Part shown: in pieces, positions 12,959 through 14,267 of the stretch
How positions within the stretch are numbered: position 1 is the stretch's first letter
Layout of the letters: every line of letters begins with the position of its first letter
DNA from: JADJQU01 sp035490315
Lineage (GTDB): Bacteria; Planctomycetota; UBA1135; GCA-002686595
DNA length: 14,267 bases
Assembly (NCBI GenBank): GCA_035490315.1
Contig: DATHET010000200.1
Coordinates: 1 to 14,267, forward strand
Reading direction: 5' to 3'
Notes under the pieces: model-generated
What the model was told of the DNA's origin: nothing
Databases searched by the model: none
Seen by the model: only the letters and a program-made list of their open reading frames with translations
Made by a program: the position numbers and the translations under genes

Positions 12959-13126
12959 AACTCCGGGCCTCTCGCTCGAGCAGGAGCGATCCACGGCGTC
13001 GTCCGCGGAGCTACTCCTTAACAGGACGGTTCGGTTTTTGGCGCGCGCGCGGCCGTCTCGATGAAAGTCCATCGGAAGCTGGCGGATTCCGACCGATCCG
13101 ATCACCTCCCTCGCTACCGTGCGCGG

Positions 13127-14209
13127 ATGCCGACATCATCCGCGGAACCCGAGCGCAAGCGCACCGACGAGAGTCTCGCGGGCGAGCGTGCGAAAGCCGA
13201 CGCCGCGCTCGCCGAGAAGGCCGCCATCGAGCGGGCCGCGGCAGAAGTCGTCGAACGCGCACGCGACAAGGCGGATGCAGTGCTCGCCACGGCGCGCGAC
13301 ACGGCGGACGAGAAGCTCGAGACCGCGACGACGCGGGAGCAGACGGAGTCCGCGATCGCGATCGAGCGCAAGGTCGAGGATCGACTGATCAGCGAGCTGC
13401 GCGCGAAAGCCGACGAGACCTTGCGCAAGGAACGTGAAGCGAGCGCGCGCGTCCTCGCCAGGCTCATTCCCCTCGAACGTGAGAAGACAGATCAGCACCT
13501 CCTGACCGAGCGCGCGCGCTCCGATGACGCCGTCGCCAACCGCGATGACTTCCTCGGCATGGTCACGCACGACCTCCGCGATTTGCTGGGCAGCATCCAG
13601 TTGAGCACCAGGCTGATCGCAGAGCTGACCCTCAGGCAGGATCAAGGACAGGAGACGCTCTTGCAGACCCAGCGCATCCAGCGCTCGGCGGGCCGCATGA
13701 ACCGCTTGATCGGCGACCTCATCGACGTCACGAGCATCGATGCGGGCAAGCTCTCCATCGTTCCAGTCGTCGCGGATGCCGGAGCGGCTGTTCGCGAGGC
13801 CGTCGAAACCTGGAAGCCTGTGGCACTCGCCAAGAAGGTGCAGCTCCAGGCGATCGATGCGGATCACCTGGCTGCGAAATTCGATCCCGAGCGCGTGCTC
13901 CAGATCCTGGGCAACCTGATCATGAACGCCGTGAAGTTCAGCGCCGCGGGAACGAGCATCACCGTAGGCGTGGAGCGGATCGGTGCCGAAGCGCGGTTCT
14001 CGGTGAGCGACCAGGGTGTCGGAATCCCCACCGACAAGCTCGATGCGATCTTCGAGCGATTCTGGCAGATCGGAAAAGATGATCGACGAGGTCTTGGCCT
14101 GGGTCTCTACATCGCGCAGTGCCTCGCCACGGCGCACGGCGGCAAGATCTGGGCGCGGAGCGAGGTCGCAGTGGGGAGCACCTTCTATTTCACGGTGCCC
14201 AGCGCGTAG
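13127..14209 (+). CDS. Soluble coiled-coil histidine kinase
   Basis: 360 residues from ATG 13127 (MPTSSAEPERKRTDESL). An in-frame ATG at 13061 would add 22 residues without homology-like features. There is no TM segment or signal peptide, so it is cytoplasmic. Residues about 11-139 form a long Ala/Glu/Lys/Arg/Asp-rich coiled coil. Its first 21 residues recur at its end: TDESLAGERAKAD and TDQHLLTERARSD. The kinase core has the H-box FLGMVTHDLRDLLGSIQ with His148, the N-box NLIMNAVKFS (Asn267), SDQGVGIP (Asp295), FERFWQ and GLGLGL (322-327). The H-box departs from HD/ELRN/TPL: Asp replaces Asn/Thr at H+4, and Leu replaces Pro at H+5. It probably phosphorylates the upstream stand-alone response regulator. 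No ribosome site is visible; TACCGT ends six bases before the ATG. Confidence 0.93.
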   Translation: MPTSSAEPERKRTDESLAGERAKADAALAEKAAIERAAAEVVERARDKADAVLATARDTADEKLETATTREQTESAIAIERKVEDRLISELRAKADETLRKEREASARVLARLIPLEREKTDQHLLTERARSDDAVANRDDFLGMVTHDLRDLLGSIQLSTRLIAELTLRQDQGQETLLQTQRIQRSAGRMNRLIGDLIDVTSIDAGKLSIVPVVADAGAAVREAVETWKPVALAKKVQLQAIDADHLAAKFDPERVLQILGNLIMNAVKFSAAGTSITVGVERIGAEARFSVSDQGVGIPTDKLDAIFERFWQIGKDDRRGLGLGLYIAQCLATAHGGKIWARSEVAVGSTFYFTVPSA

Positions 14210-14267
14210 CTGCCCGCGGGCTTGGTGACTGGTCAGGTCGCACTCTGACGCCAGCCGCGGATCGACA
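14210..14267. other. End of window after the histidine kinase, no gene seen
   Basis: Fifty-eight bases. A ten-base self-complementary sequence (GCCCGCGGGC, 14212-14221) directly follows the stop codon, but without a loop or T-run it is not a convincing terminator. Confidence 0.3.

Noticed and set aside
13061..13126. 22-residue N-terminal extension of the histidine kinase
   Set aside because: No domain, no ribosome site, and the coiled-coil module begins just after the ATG at 13127.
14212..14221. Ten-base palindrome GCCCGCGGGC as terminator of the histidine kinase gene
   Set aside because: It cannot form a stem with a proper loop and has no T-run.
1..14267. tRNA, rRNA, CRISPR, insertion sequence, integrase, defence or biosynthetic cluster
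   Set aside because: No cloverleaf, spaced direct repeats, transposase or integrase motifs, or nuclease/effector domains were recognised by eye. A tRNAscan, CRISPR finder and Pfam scan would settle this.

Overview
The window is GC-rich bacterial chromosome that most resembles a planctomycete. The grounds are (a) a secreted FG-GAP repeat protein ending in a Cys/Gly-rich module (GTPCPCGN, then GCANSSG, ending WYRD and SVTF) that I associate with marine Planctomycetota such as the Poly30/Saltatorellus group, (b) a very large Ser/Thr kinase with a transmembrane segment and a TPR sensor half, followed by a membrane-anchored protein with carboxypeptidase-regulatory-like stretches, and (c) sparse Shine-Dalgarno sites. 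The taxonomic call is an inference from protein style, not from a marker gene. No RNA gene, insertion sequence, integrase or CRISPR array was seen.

Layout. Positions 127-1821 (+) hold the secreted FG-GAP protein. From 2073 to 10806 every supported gene lies on the minus strand. Read in transcription order these are: an ArsR-type repressor (10806-10435); a SulP anion transporter with STAS domain (10353-8656); a gap of about 230 bp; a kinase-TPR protein (8421-5629); a 656-residue anchored beta-rich protein (5523-3553); then small envelope proteins, namely a 54-residue single-TM protein (3319-3155, not found by a 60-codon cutoff), a two-TM protein (3153-2824) and a lipoprotein (2834-2490); and finally a small six-cysteine zinc-ribbon-like protein (2294-2073). 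The three small envelope genes are packed stop-to-start and look translationally coupled.

The right part starts with an EcsC-family protein (11186-11812, +), separated by a hairpin terminator from a convergent two-TM protein (12274-11960, -). A stand-alone response regulator (12509-12958, +) and a soluble coiled-coil histidine kinase (13127-14209, +) follow and probably form a two-component pair.

How the parts work together (inference). ArsR probably controls itself and SulP: a 22-bp imperfect palindrome lies exactly between a good -35/-10 pair, and the -10 ends six bases before the ArsR ATG, which implies a leaderless mRNA. The kinase and the anchored 656-residue protein look like a signalling pair with extracytoplasmic halves. 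No defence or mobile system is evident. The items most worth following are the coupled small-envelope-protein cassette, the ArsR promoter/operator, and the histidine kinase with an altered H-box and a duplicated coiled-coil segment.
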